Of a DNA stretch of 12,025 nucleotides, positions 1 through 6,864 are shown piece by piece. The stretch spans positions 1 to 12,025 of the forward strand of contig JAHFBX010000049.1 of the NCBI GenBank assembly GCA_023249815.1, given 5' to 3'. Positions within the stretch are counted from its first letter, which is position 1; each line of letters opens with the position of its first letter. The notes under the pieces were generated by a model. It was given only the letters and a program-made list of their open reading frames with translations. It was not told where the DNA came from and did no database searches. This stretch comes from Candidatus Eiseniibacteriota bacterium. Lineage in GTDB: Bacteria > Eisenbacteria > RBG-16-71-46. A program made the position numbers and the translations under genes.

Positions 1-1621
1 TCCCCCCTAGCGCGCGCCAGTGATTCACGCTCCGCGTTCGCGGCGGCGAGTGCGTCACTGACCTCGGCGAGCAGGCGCTCGAGCGCGCGCGTCTGCTCGG
101 GTGTCAGCGCGCGCGCTCGAGCAGCGCGGCCGGGAAACCCAGCCGACCGGCCACGTCCAGCGCGTGACTGGCGCCCGGGACGCCGCGCTGGAACCGGTAG
201 CGAGAGGTGAGCGTGACGAGGTCGAACTCGAGCGAGCCGTTCACGATCCCCGGCACGTCGCTCGCGACACGCTTCAAGCTCCCCAAGTGCGTCGTCACGA
301 CACCCCACGCGCCGCGCGAGACCACGTGCTCCAGCAGCGCACGGCCAAGTGCCGCCCCTTCCTCCGGATCGGTGCCCGCGCCCAGCTCGTCGGCGAGCAG
401 CAGCGTGCGCGGTCCCGCCGCCTCGGCCATCGCCTTCAGCGCAAGCAGATGCGCCGCAAATGTCGACAGCCCCTCGTCCACGGACTGCTCGTCCCCCAGG
501 TCCGCGCGCAGCTCGTCGAGCTCCGGGATCGCGCTGCCTTCGGCGGCGAGCACAGGCAGCCCGGCATGCGCGAGCGCCACGGCGAGCCCCACGGTCTTCA
601 ACAGCACCGTCTTGCCGCCCATGTTGGGTCCCGAGACGAGCAGCAGCCGGCCGCCGGGGCCAAGTTCCAGGTCGAGCGGCACCACGCCGTCGCGGCGCTC
701 GCCCATGGCGAGCAGTGGATGGCGTGCGCGGACGAGCCGCAGCCGCTCGCCGCCCGGAGCGATCGCCTCGCCTCCCAGCTCCACCGCCCATGTCGCGCAA
801 GCGCGCACCGCGTCCAGCACCGCGAGCTCGTGCTCGAGCCTCTCCAGCGCGGGAGCCGCATCGCGCACGAGTGAGGCCAGCTCGCGCAGGATGCGGCGCT
901 CCTCCTCGGCGGCTTCCGCGCGCAGCTCGAGCAGGCGGTTGTTGGCCTCGCACGCCTCGAGCGGTTCCACGAACAGCGACTGTCCGCTGTTGGAGGTGTC
1001 GTGGACGATCCCCTGCCGGCGCGAGAAGCCCGCGGCCGGCACGAGCGCCACGAACCGGTCGCCGGCGCGCGTCACGTAGCTCTCGGGTCCGTGCGCGGTC
1101 GCCCAGCGTTCGAGCTGGCGATGCAGCGCCCGCTCGCCTTCAGCAAGCGCTTTGCGCGCCCGCGCCAGCGCGGGCGACGCGCGGTCGCGCACGTGGCCAT
1201 CGGCGTCGAGCGTCGCCGCGATGCGCGCCTGGAGCGGCGACAGATCGGGAACCGCCTCCACGTGCCGCGCGAGATCGGGAAAGCGTTCGCGCAGCGACGC
1301 GTCGGTCCATGCCGCGTGCGTGCGCGCGGCAGCGTCCAACCACTCCGCCACGACCGCGAACGCCTCGGGCTCGAACGCGTCCCGGGCGTCGCCTTCGAGA
1401 AGTGCGCGGAGCTCGCTCGTGGCGGCGAAACTCCAGGCGCCCGGCTCGCGCTGGCGGCGGATCGCCTCCGCGAGCCGCCGACAGGCGTCCGCACGCGCGT
1501 TCGCGTCGGCGAGCGGCCCCGAGGCCACGAGGGACGCCCGCGCGCGCGGGCTCGTCGCGCGCGCGGCCAGCGCTTCGGTGACACGCGGGAACTCGATCAG
1601 TTCGAGGGAATGCGGATGCAC
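1..1621 (-). CDS. mutS2: Endonuclease MutS2, frameshifted and cut by the left edge
   Basis: MutS2 is a MutS-family ATPase, known in bacteria as a suppressor of recombination and, in Bacillus, as a splitter of collided ribosomes. The GTG-started frame runs 505 codons to a TGA at 104-106. Visible are the clamp/lever region, a Walker A motif SGPNMGGKT at residues 330-338, and a Walker B region LLLADELGAGTDPEEG with Asp411-Glu412, followed by the MutS2-type 'TTHLGSLK' segment. Family members are usually near 780 residues, with a coiled coil and a C-terminal Smr nuclease domain. Here the frame stops just after 'GFPAALLERAR', while the -1 frame continues with convincing MutS2-like helix (LTPEQTRALERLLAEV, then further helical sequence) to the edge without a stop. 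The break lies in a GC-dinucleotide run. The Smr domain, if present, is outside the window. The gene starts 75 nt after cvpA and no clear Shine-Dalgarno is seen. Confidence 0.9.
104..116 (-). other. Frame break in mutS2 at a GC-dinucleotide run
   Basis: Positions 107-116 are five consecutive GC units, directly followed (reading the minus strand) by the in-frame TGA at 106-104. Removing one GC unit, or adding one base, joins the upstream MutS2 frame to a downstream frame that reads as the normal MutS2 helix after 'ERAR'. Dinucleotide runs are slippage-prone both in cells and in sequencing or assembly, so a true mutation, phase variation and a consensus error are all possible. A programmed -1 shift is less likely because no classical slippery heptamer is visible. 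Confidence 0.75.
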
Positions 1622-1696
1622 GACGACGCTCGCGCCCGAGACCCCTCACGCCGGCGCCGTGGCCGAGCGCGGGAGAATCGAGTGATGCCGCGACGC

Positions 1697-2263
1697 TCAG
1701 GCCTGGCCGCGCGCCGCCAGCCGGCGGGACGCGCGGGTCAGCTGCTCGTGCAGCCAGACTCCTCCGGGAAGCGACCTGCTCCATTCACTCGCGCTGTTCC
1801 CGGCCGCGAGCAGCGGCGCGGACGTCACGCTCCGCACGACCAGCGGTCGTGCGAACGCCAGGCCCGGAGCCTGGAGGAGGAACACCAATACGCCGATGCT
1901 CACGAGGGTGCCGATGGTGAGGCCCACGACCGCGCCCACGGCGCGATCCAGCCAGCCGAACGGTCCTTCGTGCACTGCCTTCGCCAGCAGTTCCCCCCAC
2001 CAGCCCATGACGCCCGCCACGGCGAGGCCGACGAGCACCGCGACCAACCAGCGGAGCGCGACGAACACCAGCACCGGGCGCGCGCTCTGCCAGTGGATCC
2101 CGATCCAGTCCGCGACAGCGGAGCCAGCCAGGACACCGAGAACCACGCCGAAGAAAGCGAAAACCTGCGCGAGCGTGCCGCGCAGGAGTCCGCGAACCAG
2201 AAACGCGGCCATGAGGATCGCGAGGACTCCATCCAGCCACGTGAGGTGTTGAGTCAGTTCCAG
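1697..2263 (-). CDS. cvpA: CvpA family inner-membrane protein, likely CTG start
   Basis: CvpA-family proteins are small polytopic membrane proteins; E. coli CvpA is linked to colicin V production and envelope stress tolerance. Four hydrophobic segments are visible, at about residues 9-25, 31-54, 63-90 and 105-127, followed by a soluble tail ending ARGQA. The family's N-terminal pattern (Trp-Leu-Asp then a hydrophobic helix then an RGLLRG-like motif) is present as 'LTWLDGVLAILMAAFLVRG'. This segment lies upstream of the first ATG (2212), and that ATG would remove about half of the first membrane helix. No in-frame ATG, GTG or TTG lies between the rpsU stop and 2212. CTG at 2263 (MELTQHLTW) is the best candidate, with CTG at 2272 (overlapping the rpsU TGA as CTGA) or 2257 as alternatives. 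AGGAG at 2275-2279 could serve as the ribosome binding site for 2263, though its 11-nt spacing is long. Follows rpsU by 5 nt, so almost certainly in one operon. Confidence 0.82.
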   Translation of the reverse strand: MELTQHLTWLDGVLAILMAAFLVRGLLRGTLAQVFAFFGVVLGVLAGSAVADWIGIHWQSARPVLVFVALRWLVAVLVGLAVAGVMGWWGELLAKAVHEGPFGWLDRAVGAVVGLTIGTLVSIGVLVFLLQAPGLAFARPLVVRSVTSAPLLAAGNSASEWSRSLPGGVWLHEQLTRASRRLAARGQA

Positions 2264-2268
2264 CTGCG

Positions 2269-2469
2269 TCAGTTCTCCTGCGACCGCCGAGCCAAGTTCT
2301 TTCGCTTGGCGGCGTTCAGCTTGCGCTTGCGCCGCTCGCTCGGTTTCTCGAAGTGCTGGTGTCGGCGGAGATCCGCCATGATCCCGGCCTTCTCACACTT
2401 CTTCTTGAATCGGCGCAGGGCACTCTCGAAGGACTCTCCGTCCTTCACCCTGATGCCTGGCAATACCAT
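2269..2469 (-). CDS. rpsU: Small ribosomal subunit protein bS21
   Basis: A 66-residue basic protein. It has the bS21 signature: a short N-terminal strand region, 'ESALRRFKKKCEKAGI', then 'FEKPSERRKRKLNAAKRK'. bS21 binds the 30S platform near the anti-Shine-Dalgarno end of 16S rRNA and takes part in mRNA selection. ATG at 2469 was chosen because upstream in-frame residues do not resemble bS21 and because a purine run (GAGAGAGGGGGGG) directly precedes it. Length matches the family. The gene is separated from rsmE by 132 nt, the largest gap in the window, so it may have its own promoter. cvpA follows within 5 nt. Confidence 0.96.
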   Translation of the reverse strand: MVLPGIRVKDGESFESALRRFKKKCEKAGIMADLRRHQHFEKPSERRKRKLNAAKRKNLARRSQEN

Positions 2470-2601
2470 CCCCCCCTCTCTCGACGATCTTCCCTGAAGA
2501 AAGAGTTTGGGTGTTAAGTCATTGTGCCCGAGTGGATTTCGGGACATCCACGGAGCCACGGGATAAGTGGGCGCGAAGTCTAGGCTCAGGACGGCCGAGC
2601 G
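2470..2601 (-). promoter_or_regulatory. rpsU upstream gap: possible promoter or leader, with a hairpin
   Basis: This 132-nt gap between rsmE and rpsU is the longest non-coding stretch here and is locally less GC-rich between about 2485 and 2530. It contains an inverted repeat, GTGGAT (2546-2551 read on minus) and ATCCAC (2532-2537), around an 8-nt loop. No U-run follows the hairpin, so it does not look like a simple intrinsic terminator. I could not pick convincing -35 and -10 boxes. A G-rich Shine-Dalgarno-like run sits at about 2470-2482 next to the rpsU ATG. A promoter is inferred from position only. Confidence 0.35.
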
Positions 2602-3342
2602 TCAAGCGATGGCGCGCGCCCGGAGGGGGCGGCAGTAGGCCCAGAGCGCCGCCATCGCCACCGCCGCGGTCTCGGTCCGAAGCCGGGATGGCGCCAAGCG
2701 GACGGCGATGAACCCATTCTGCAGCAACAGGTTCCTTTCCGGCCCAGAGCAGCCCGACGAGGGTCCGACCATGCCGCTGACCGCGTGGTCGCCGAGCTCG
2801 GGCAACCCCGGGGGCCCGGCGCCGCCGGCGTCAGCCAGCCACCGGACGGACGGTGTCAGTGCGACGATCGCGTCCTCGAGCGCCGTCACCGGAGCGCACT
2901 GCATGAGCCAGGCGCTTCGCGACTGTCGCAGTGCCGCGATCGCGAGCCGCGTCCAGCGCTCGGTGCGCTTGCCCTCCATCCATCGCGCCGTATCGCAGTC
3001 CACCGGGAGGAGGCGCGTCACGCCAAGCTCGGCACACTTCTCCACGAGCCAATCTCCCCGCTCGCCCTCCGGCGCGCCGCACAGGAGCTCGGTCCGCGCC
3101 GGAGCCGGACGCTGCTCGCGCGCCTCGACACGCAACCGGACGTCTGGCCGGACCTGCTCCACGACGAGTCGCGCGACGCAGCCGGCTCCATCAGTGGCGG
3201 TGAGTCGCTCGCCTTCGCGCGCGCGCACGACGCGCGCCACGTAGTGCGCTTCATCGCCCTCGAGGACGACGCGCTCCGCCGCGCCAGCCAGGCCCGGCAC
3301 GTGCACGAACGCCGGCGCGGCGTCAGCCGCCCGAGGCGTCAT
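2602..3342 (-). CDS. rsmE: 16S rRNA (uracil1498-N3)-methyltransferase RsmE
   Basis: RsmE is a SPOUT-class (trefoil knot) methyltransferase that uses S-adenosylmethionine to make m3U1498 in 16S rRNA. The 246-residue product has the N-terminal PUA-like part with 'LEGDEAHYVARVVRAREGE', the central 'GERGDWLVEKCAELGVTRLLPV' strand-helix, 'RWTRLAIAALRQSRSAWL' and the C-terminal 'LRTETAAVAMAALWAY'. The family's SAM loop, normally GPEGGFS, reads GPSSGCS at residues 193-199. The normal LGxRILRxETA also deviates, to 'LAPSRLRTETA'. The overall fold signature is intact, but these active-site loop changes are unusual. Start ATG 3342 lies inside dnaJ (20-nt overlap) and gives the normal family length; an open frame continues upstream but is dnaJ in another frame. 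The order dnaJ then rsmE is common, usually with prmA between them, which is absent here. Confidence 0.93.
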   Translation of the reverse strand: MTPRAADAAPAFVHVPGLAGAAERVVLEGDEAHYVARVVRAREGERLTATDGAGCVARLVVEQVRPDVRLRVEAREQRPAPARTELLCGAPEGERGDWLVEKCAELGVTRLLPVDCDTARWMEGKRTERWTRLAIAALRQSRSAWLMQCAPVTALEDAIVALTPSVRWLADAGGAGPPGLPELGDHAVSGMVGPSSGCSGPERNLLLQNGFIAVRLAPSRLRTETAAVAMAALWAYCRPLRARAIA

Positions 3343-4480
3343 GCACCCGTCCGAACACCGATCGCGAGGGACCGGGCGGACGAAGCCCATCCCCACTACG
3401 TAGCTCCTCGAGCAGTTTCTTCTCGGCCTGCGACAATCGCGTCGGCACCCACACGCGCAGGCGCACGCGGAGGTCGCCGCGCCCGCCACGGAGGCCGGGG
3501 AGCCCCTTGTTCTTGAGACGCACGACGTGCCCGCTCGGCGTTCCCGCCGGAACGTCCATCGCCGCCACGCCGCCGCCCAGGACGGGTGTCTCGACCTTTC
3601 CACCCAGCGCAAGCACCGTGAAGCTCACGGGCAGGTCGAGTTCCAGATGATCGCCGTGACGCTCGAACAGCGCGTGCTCCTTCTCCTCGATCAACACGAC
3701 CAGGTCACCGGCCGGACCGCCACGCGGTCCCGCGTCGCCCATGCCTCGGAGCGGGATGTAGTTGCCCGCGGCCACGCCTGCCGGGACCTTCACCGACACG
3801 GTATCGCTGTCGCTCACGCGTCCGTCGCCGCCGCAGGTCTTGCACGGATTCGCCACGACGTTGCCTTCGCCCTCGCAGCGCGGACACGCCGAGACGTTCA
3901 CGAACTGGCCGAACATGGTCTGCTGAACGCGCCGCACCTGGCCGCGGCCCTTGCATTGCGGGCACACGCTCTCCCCCGTTCCGCCGCGACCGGCGCACGT
4001 CTCGCAACGCTTCAGGTGCTTGACGCGGATCTTCTTCTCGACGCCGGAGGCGATCTCCTCGAGCGTGAGTTCGAGTCGGACCTGGAGGTCATCCCCCGAC
4101 GCCGCGCCGCGCCCGCCGGGCCCCCGCGTGCGGCCACCCCCGCCGAACAGGTCCTCGAACGAACCATCGCCGCCGAAGTCGCGCATGAACGCGCGCAGCG
4201 CGTCCGCCAGGTCGAACCCGCCGAAACCCTCGGCGCCGCCGTGGCCGGCGCCAGTGCCCGTGGCCGCGTGCCCGAACTGGTCGTAGCGCGCGCGCTGTGC
4301 CGGGTCACGCAGTACCTCGTACGCCTCGGTGGCTTCCTTGAACTTCCCTTCGGCCTCATGGTTGCCGGGGTTGCGGTCGGGATGCCACTGCATGGCCACC
4401 TTGCGGTAGGCCTTCTTGATGTCGTCCTCAGACGCGCCGCGCGCCACACCCAGCACCTCGTAGTAGTCGCGCTTAGCCAT
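3323..4480 (-). CDS. dnaJ: Chaperone protein DnaJ (Hsp40)
   Basis: DnaJ delivers unfolded substrates to DnaK and stimulates its ATPase. The 385-residue product starts MAKRDYYEVLGV. It has a J domain (1-70) with the HPD motif at 33-35, a G/F-rich linker (about 74-129), four zinc-binding CxxCxGxG repeats at 159-166, 173-180, 199-206 and 213-220, and two C-terminal beta domains for substrate binding and dimerisation. All key residues are present, so it is a full type I DnaJ. The start ATG lies 8 nt inside the end of grpE, with GAGG a few bases upstream, which suggests coupled translation. Upstream in-frame sequence is the grpE region in another frame and was discarded. The usual dnaK between grpE and dnaJ is missing. 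Confidence 0.97.
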   Translation of the reverse strand: MAKRDYYEVLGVARGASEDDIKKAYRKVAMQWHPDRNPGNHEAEGKFKEATEAYEVLRDPAQRARYDQFGHAATGTGAGHGGAEGFGGFDLADALRAFMRDFGGDGSFEDLFGGGGRTRGPGGRGAASGDDLQVRLELTLEEIASGVEKKIRVKHLKRCETCAGRGGTGESVCPQCKGRGQVRRVQQTMFGQFVNVSACPRCEGEGNVVANPCKTCGGDGRVSDSDTVSVKVPAGVAAGNYIPLRGMGDAGPRGGPAGDLVVLIEEKEHALFERHGDHLELDLPVSFTVLALGGKVETPVLGGGVAAMDVPAGTPSGHVVRLKNKGLPGLRGGRGDLRVRLRVWVPTRLSQAEKKLLEELRSGDGLRPPGPSRSVFGRVHDASGG

Positions 4481-5060
4481 TCGCCCTCGCCACCACGACG
4501 CGTGACACGCGCAGCGCGCGGTCGCCGCGAAGGTAGCCGCGCTGCACCTCCTGGGCGACCGAGCCCGGCGCGACGCCCTTGGGCGCCGGCACCTCGAGCA
4601 GGGCCTCGTGCAGCGTGGGATCGAATGGCTCGCCCACGACGGCGATTGGCACGACGCCACGGCGCGCCAGCACCTCGCGCATGCGCTGCGCCGTGAGCGC
4701 CACACCCTGCGCCCACGCGTCGGCCGCCTGCTCCGGGGTGAGCGACGCGAGCGCGCGCTCGAGATCGTCCAGCACCTCGATCAGGTCGAGCAGGATGCGG
4801 TCCTCGCTCGAGCGGACGGCGTCGTCGCGGTCACGAGCGGCGCGGCGCCGCGCGTTCTGCATCTCGGCTTCCGCACGCAACCAGCGGTCTTTGTAATCCG
4901 GTACTTCGGGTCGCGCGAGCCGTTCGGCGTTCACCGTCTGGGCCGCGAACGCCGCCGCGTCGGGCGGCGTCTCGTCACGCTCCAGCACGGGCTCGTCGTG
5001 CGGTGTGGCGCTGCTCGCGCCCTGTGCCGGTCGGGCGTCGTCTCGCAGATCTTCGGTCAT
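4473..5060 (-). CDS. grpE: Nucleotide exchange factor GrpE
   Basis: GrpE is a homodimeric cytoplasmic co-chaperone that releases ADP from DnaK. The 195-residue protein has an acidic, disordered N-terminus, then a long helix ('DYKDRWLRAEAEMQNARRRA', about residues 55-105) that forms the dimer coiled coil, and the C-terminal beta-wing with the signature 'VVGEPFDPTLHEALLEVPAP' and 'GYLRGDRALRVSRVVVAR'. The start was set at ATG 5060 because AAGGA (5066-5070) precedes it at good spacing. An upstream ATG at 5111 lies inside hrcA. It follows hrcA by 28 nt and overlaps dnaJ by 8 nt. Confidence 0.96.
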   Translation of the reverse strand: MTEDLRDDARPAQGASSATPHDEPVLERDETPPDAAAFAAQTVNAERLARPEVPDYKDRWLRAEAEMQNARRRAARDRDDAVRSSEDRILLDLIEVLDDLERALASLTPEQAADAWAQGVALTAQRMREVLARRGVVPIAVVGEPFDPTLHEALLEVPAPKGVAPGSVAQEVQRGYLRGDRALRVSRVVVARANG

Positions 5061-5065
5061 GGCAG

Positions 5066-5070
5066 TCCTT
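5066..5070 (-). promoter_or_regulatory. Shine-Dalgarno site of grpE
   Basis: AAGGA on the minus strand, 5 nt before the ATG at 5060. It is one of the few good ribosome binding sites in the window and settles the grpE start against the ATG at 5111. Confidence 0.7.
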
Positions 5071-5088
5071 GGAAGGCGCGCGGCGGGA

Positions 5089-6135
5089 TCAGGCCGACAG
5101 CAGGTCCGCAACCCGCGTGCCGACCAGGTCCACGAGCGCGATCGTGGTGGCGTAGTCCATTCGCATCGGGCCGAGCACCGCCACGGCGCCGGAGACGGCG
5201 CCGGGCAACGCGTAGCTCACCAGGCTCAGCATGGCGGGCCCTTCCTCGGGCCCCACGCCCACGCGCACGCCGGCCTGCCCCTGAAGCCCGCCCACCATGA
5301 GACGCTCGAACGACCGTCCGGATTCGAGTGCGCGCAGGACCGACCCCAGCCGCGTCCCGTCGGCGAACTCCGGCTGGTCCGCGATGTGCGAGACCCCCGC
5401 GGTCAAGAGCGGCGTGTCCACGGCGCGCGACCAGCTCGCGGTGGCGGCGCGAGCCACGATGCGCACGGCGGAGTGCCGTGCCAACTCGGGATCCTGCGCG
5501 AGCCGCGCGCGCGCCGCGGCGAGCGTGCCGCCGATGAGCTGCTCGCGGAGCACGTCCAGGACCTCGCGGAGTGCGCCTCGATCGAGTGGCGTGTCGAGCT
5601 CCAGCACCAGCGTGCGCGAGCGCAGGCCCTCTAGCCCCAGCACGAGCAGCACGCGCGACTCCGCGAGCGGCTCCAGCTCCAGCGACGACAGTCGTTCACC
5701 CTCGAGCGAGGCCGCCACGGCGAGCCCGAGCTGGTGGGAGAACGACGCCAGGAGCCGCGAGGCCTCGTGCAGCAGCCGCTCGACGTCGTGACGGGATTGC
5801 GCGAGCCGCTCGGCGATCGCGTCCTCCACCTCGGCGGGCAATGCGGCGGGCTCCAGCACGACGCGCACGAAGTACTCCCATCCGGCGGCACTCGGCACGC
5901 GCCCGGCCGCGGCGTGGGCGCGCTCGAGCAGCCCCAGCCGTTCGAGTTCGGCGAGCATGCCACGAAGCCGCGTGCCCGACTGGCGCACGTCGGCCGCACG
6001 TCCCAGGCGCTCCGAGCTCACCGGGCGGGCGTCGTGCCGATAGAGCGACACCAGTCGCGCGAAGACGCGGCGCTGGCGCTCGGTCAGGTCGGGGTCGGAA
6101 GCGCTGACGCTCCCGGGCAGAGTGGGTGTGGACAT
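5089..6135 (-). CDS. hrcA: Heat-inducible transcription repressor HrcA
   Basis: HrcA represses chaperone operons by binding the CIRCE element and is inactivated on heat shock. The 348-residue product has the N-terminal winged helix ('LTERQRRVFARLVSLYRHDA' to about residue 95), the wing 'AHAAAGRVPSAAGWEYFV' (family PHTSAGRVPTxxGYRYYV), the GAF-like middle and the C-terminal 'LGPMRMDYATTIALVDLV', which is typical HrcA. The recognition helix is unusual: where the family has (S/P)ATIRN, this protein has Gly54-Thr55-Arg56-Leu57-Arg58. ATG 6135 is the preferred start; GTG 6153 would add six residues. It is 72 nt after the second lepB. No CIRCE element was found in the window, so its target here is uncertain. 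Confidence 0.94.
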   Translation of the reverse strand: MSTPTLPGSVSASDPDLTERQRRVFARLVSLYRHDARPVSSERLGRAADVRQSGTRLRGMLAELERLGLLERAHAAAGRVPSAAGWEYFVRVVLEPAALPAEVEDAIAERLAQSRHDVERLLHEASRLLASFSHQLGLAVAASLEGERLSSLELEPLAESRVLLVLGLEGLRSRTLVLELDTPLDRGALREVLDVLREQLIGGTLAAARARLAQDPELARHSAVRIVARAATASWSRAVDTPLLTAGVSHIADQPEFADGTRLGSVLRALESGRSFERLMVGGLQGQAGVRVGVGPEEGPAMLSLVSYALPGAVSGAVAVLGPMRMDYATTIALVDLVGTRVADLLSA

Positions 6136-6136
6136 G

Positions 6137-6157
6137 GCGCGTGATTCAGGCACGCGC
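6137..6157. repeat. Inverted repeat touching the hrcA start, candidate operator
   Basis: A perfect 7-bp inverted repeat, GCGCGTG (6137-6143) and CACGCGC (6151-6157), with a 7-nt spacer. It ends one base before the hrcA ATG. It is not CIRCE (TTAGCACTC-N9-GAGTGCTAA), but its position suits an autoregulatory operator. In DNA this rich in GCGC, such a palindrome can also arise by chance. Confidence 0.35.
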
Positions 6158-6207
6158 GGGGCCGCGAAGTCAACCCGTGGAGGCGGTCGGCCGCGCCGAA
6201 TGCGAGG

Positions 6208-6864
6208 TTATCGGATGATGCGGAACAGGCGATCCCAGCGGACGAAGAACGGCATGTCCCACCAGTGCTGGGAGGCGGTCGAGAAGTAGATGAACAGCGC
6301 GCGACCCTTGACGAGGTCCATGGGCACGTAGCCCCAGTAGCGGCTGTCCGCCGAGTTCTCCCGGTTGTCGCCCATCATGAACAGGTGCCCCGGCGGCACC
6401 GAGACGGCGGCGAGATTGTCGCGCGGCGACATCCCGCCGGGCTCCTCCATGGGCGCCGTGTGCCGCGTGTAGGGCTCGACCAGCGGCCGGCCATTCACGA
6501 ACACTTGACGATGCCGGATCTCGACCGTCTCCCCGGTCGTCGCGATGCAGCGCTTGATGAAGTCCTGGGACGGGTCCGGCGGCCACTGGAACACGATGAT
6601 GTCGCCGCGCCTGGGCGCACGCAGACCGGGGAGGCGGATGTGCGTGAACGGCAGCTTCGCGCCGTAGTCGAGCTTGGTGACGAACAGGAAATCGCCGACC
6701 AGCAGCGTATCGCGCATGGACTCGGACGGGATGCGGAACGCCTGCAGCAGGAACACGCGCACGATGAGCATGAGCACCACCGCCCACGCCAGCGACTCGA
6801 CGTTCTCGCGGAATGCCGAGCCCTTGGCCGGGGCGGCCTCCGAACGACCCGGCTTGCGGCTCAC
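6208..6864 (-). CDS. lepB: Signal peptidase I, second copy
   Basis: Type I signal peptidase, a membrane serine protease with a Ser-Lys dyad that removes signal peptides on the outer face of the inner membrane. The 218-residue product has one N-terminal membrane anchor (about 22-42), the catalytic Ser49 in 'RIPSESMRDTL', the general base Lys104 in 'DFIKRCIA', and the box 'MMGDNRENSADSRYWG' near 175. GTG at 6864 was chosen because it overlaps the hemW stop as GTGA and gives a sensible anchor; the upstream ATG at 6957 adds arginine-rich sequence that is hemW in another frame. It closely resembles the other signal peptidase at 8072-8710 along its whole length, including the unusual 'RALFIYFSTA' end. 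Ends with TAA, 72 nt before hrcA. Confidence 0.95.
   Translation of the reverse strand: MSRKPGRSEAAPAKGSAFRENVESLAWAVVLMLIVRVFLLQAFRIPSESMRDTLLVGDFLFVTKLDYGAKLPFTHIRLPGLRAPRRGDIIVFQWPPDPSQDFIKRCIATTGETVEIRHRQVFVNGRPLVEPYTRHTAPMEEPGGMSPRDNLAAVSVPPGHLFMMGDNRENSADSRYWGYVPMDLVKGRALFIYFSTASQHWWDMPFFVRWDRLFRIIR

Noticed and set aside
104..106. In-frame TGA in mutS2 read as selenocysteine, since tRNA-Sec is encoded nearby
   Set aside because: Sequence after the TGA in the zero frame (HPSRRARSSACSPR) does not resemble MutS2, whereas the -1 frame does. This fits a frameshift, not recoding.
1001..4696. Long plus-strand open frames, e.g. 1001-2497 and 3527-4696
   Set aside because: They lie antisense to mutS2, cvpA, dnaJ and grpE, are Arg/His/Ala-rich and have no recognisable motif. 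Such shadows are expected in very GC-rich coding DNA.
5061..6207. CIRCE operator near hrcA or grpE
   Set aside because: No TTAGCACTC or GAGTGCTAA half-site, even degenerate, was found in the gaps around hrcA and grpE.
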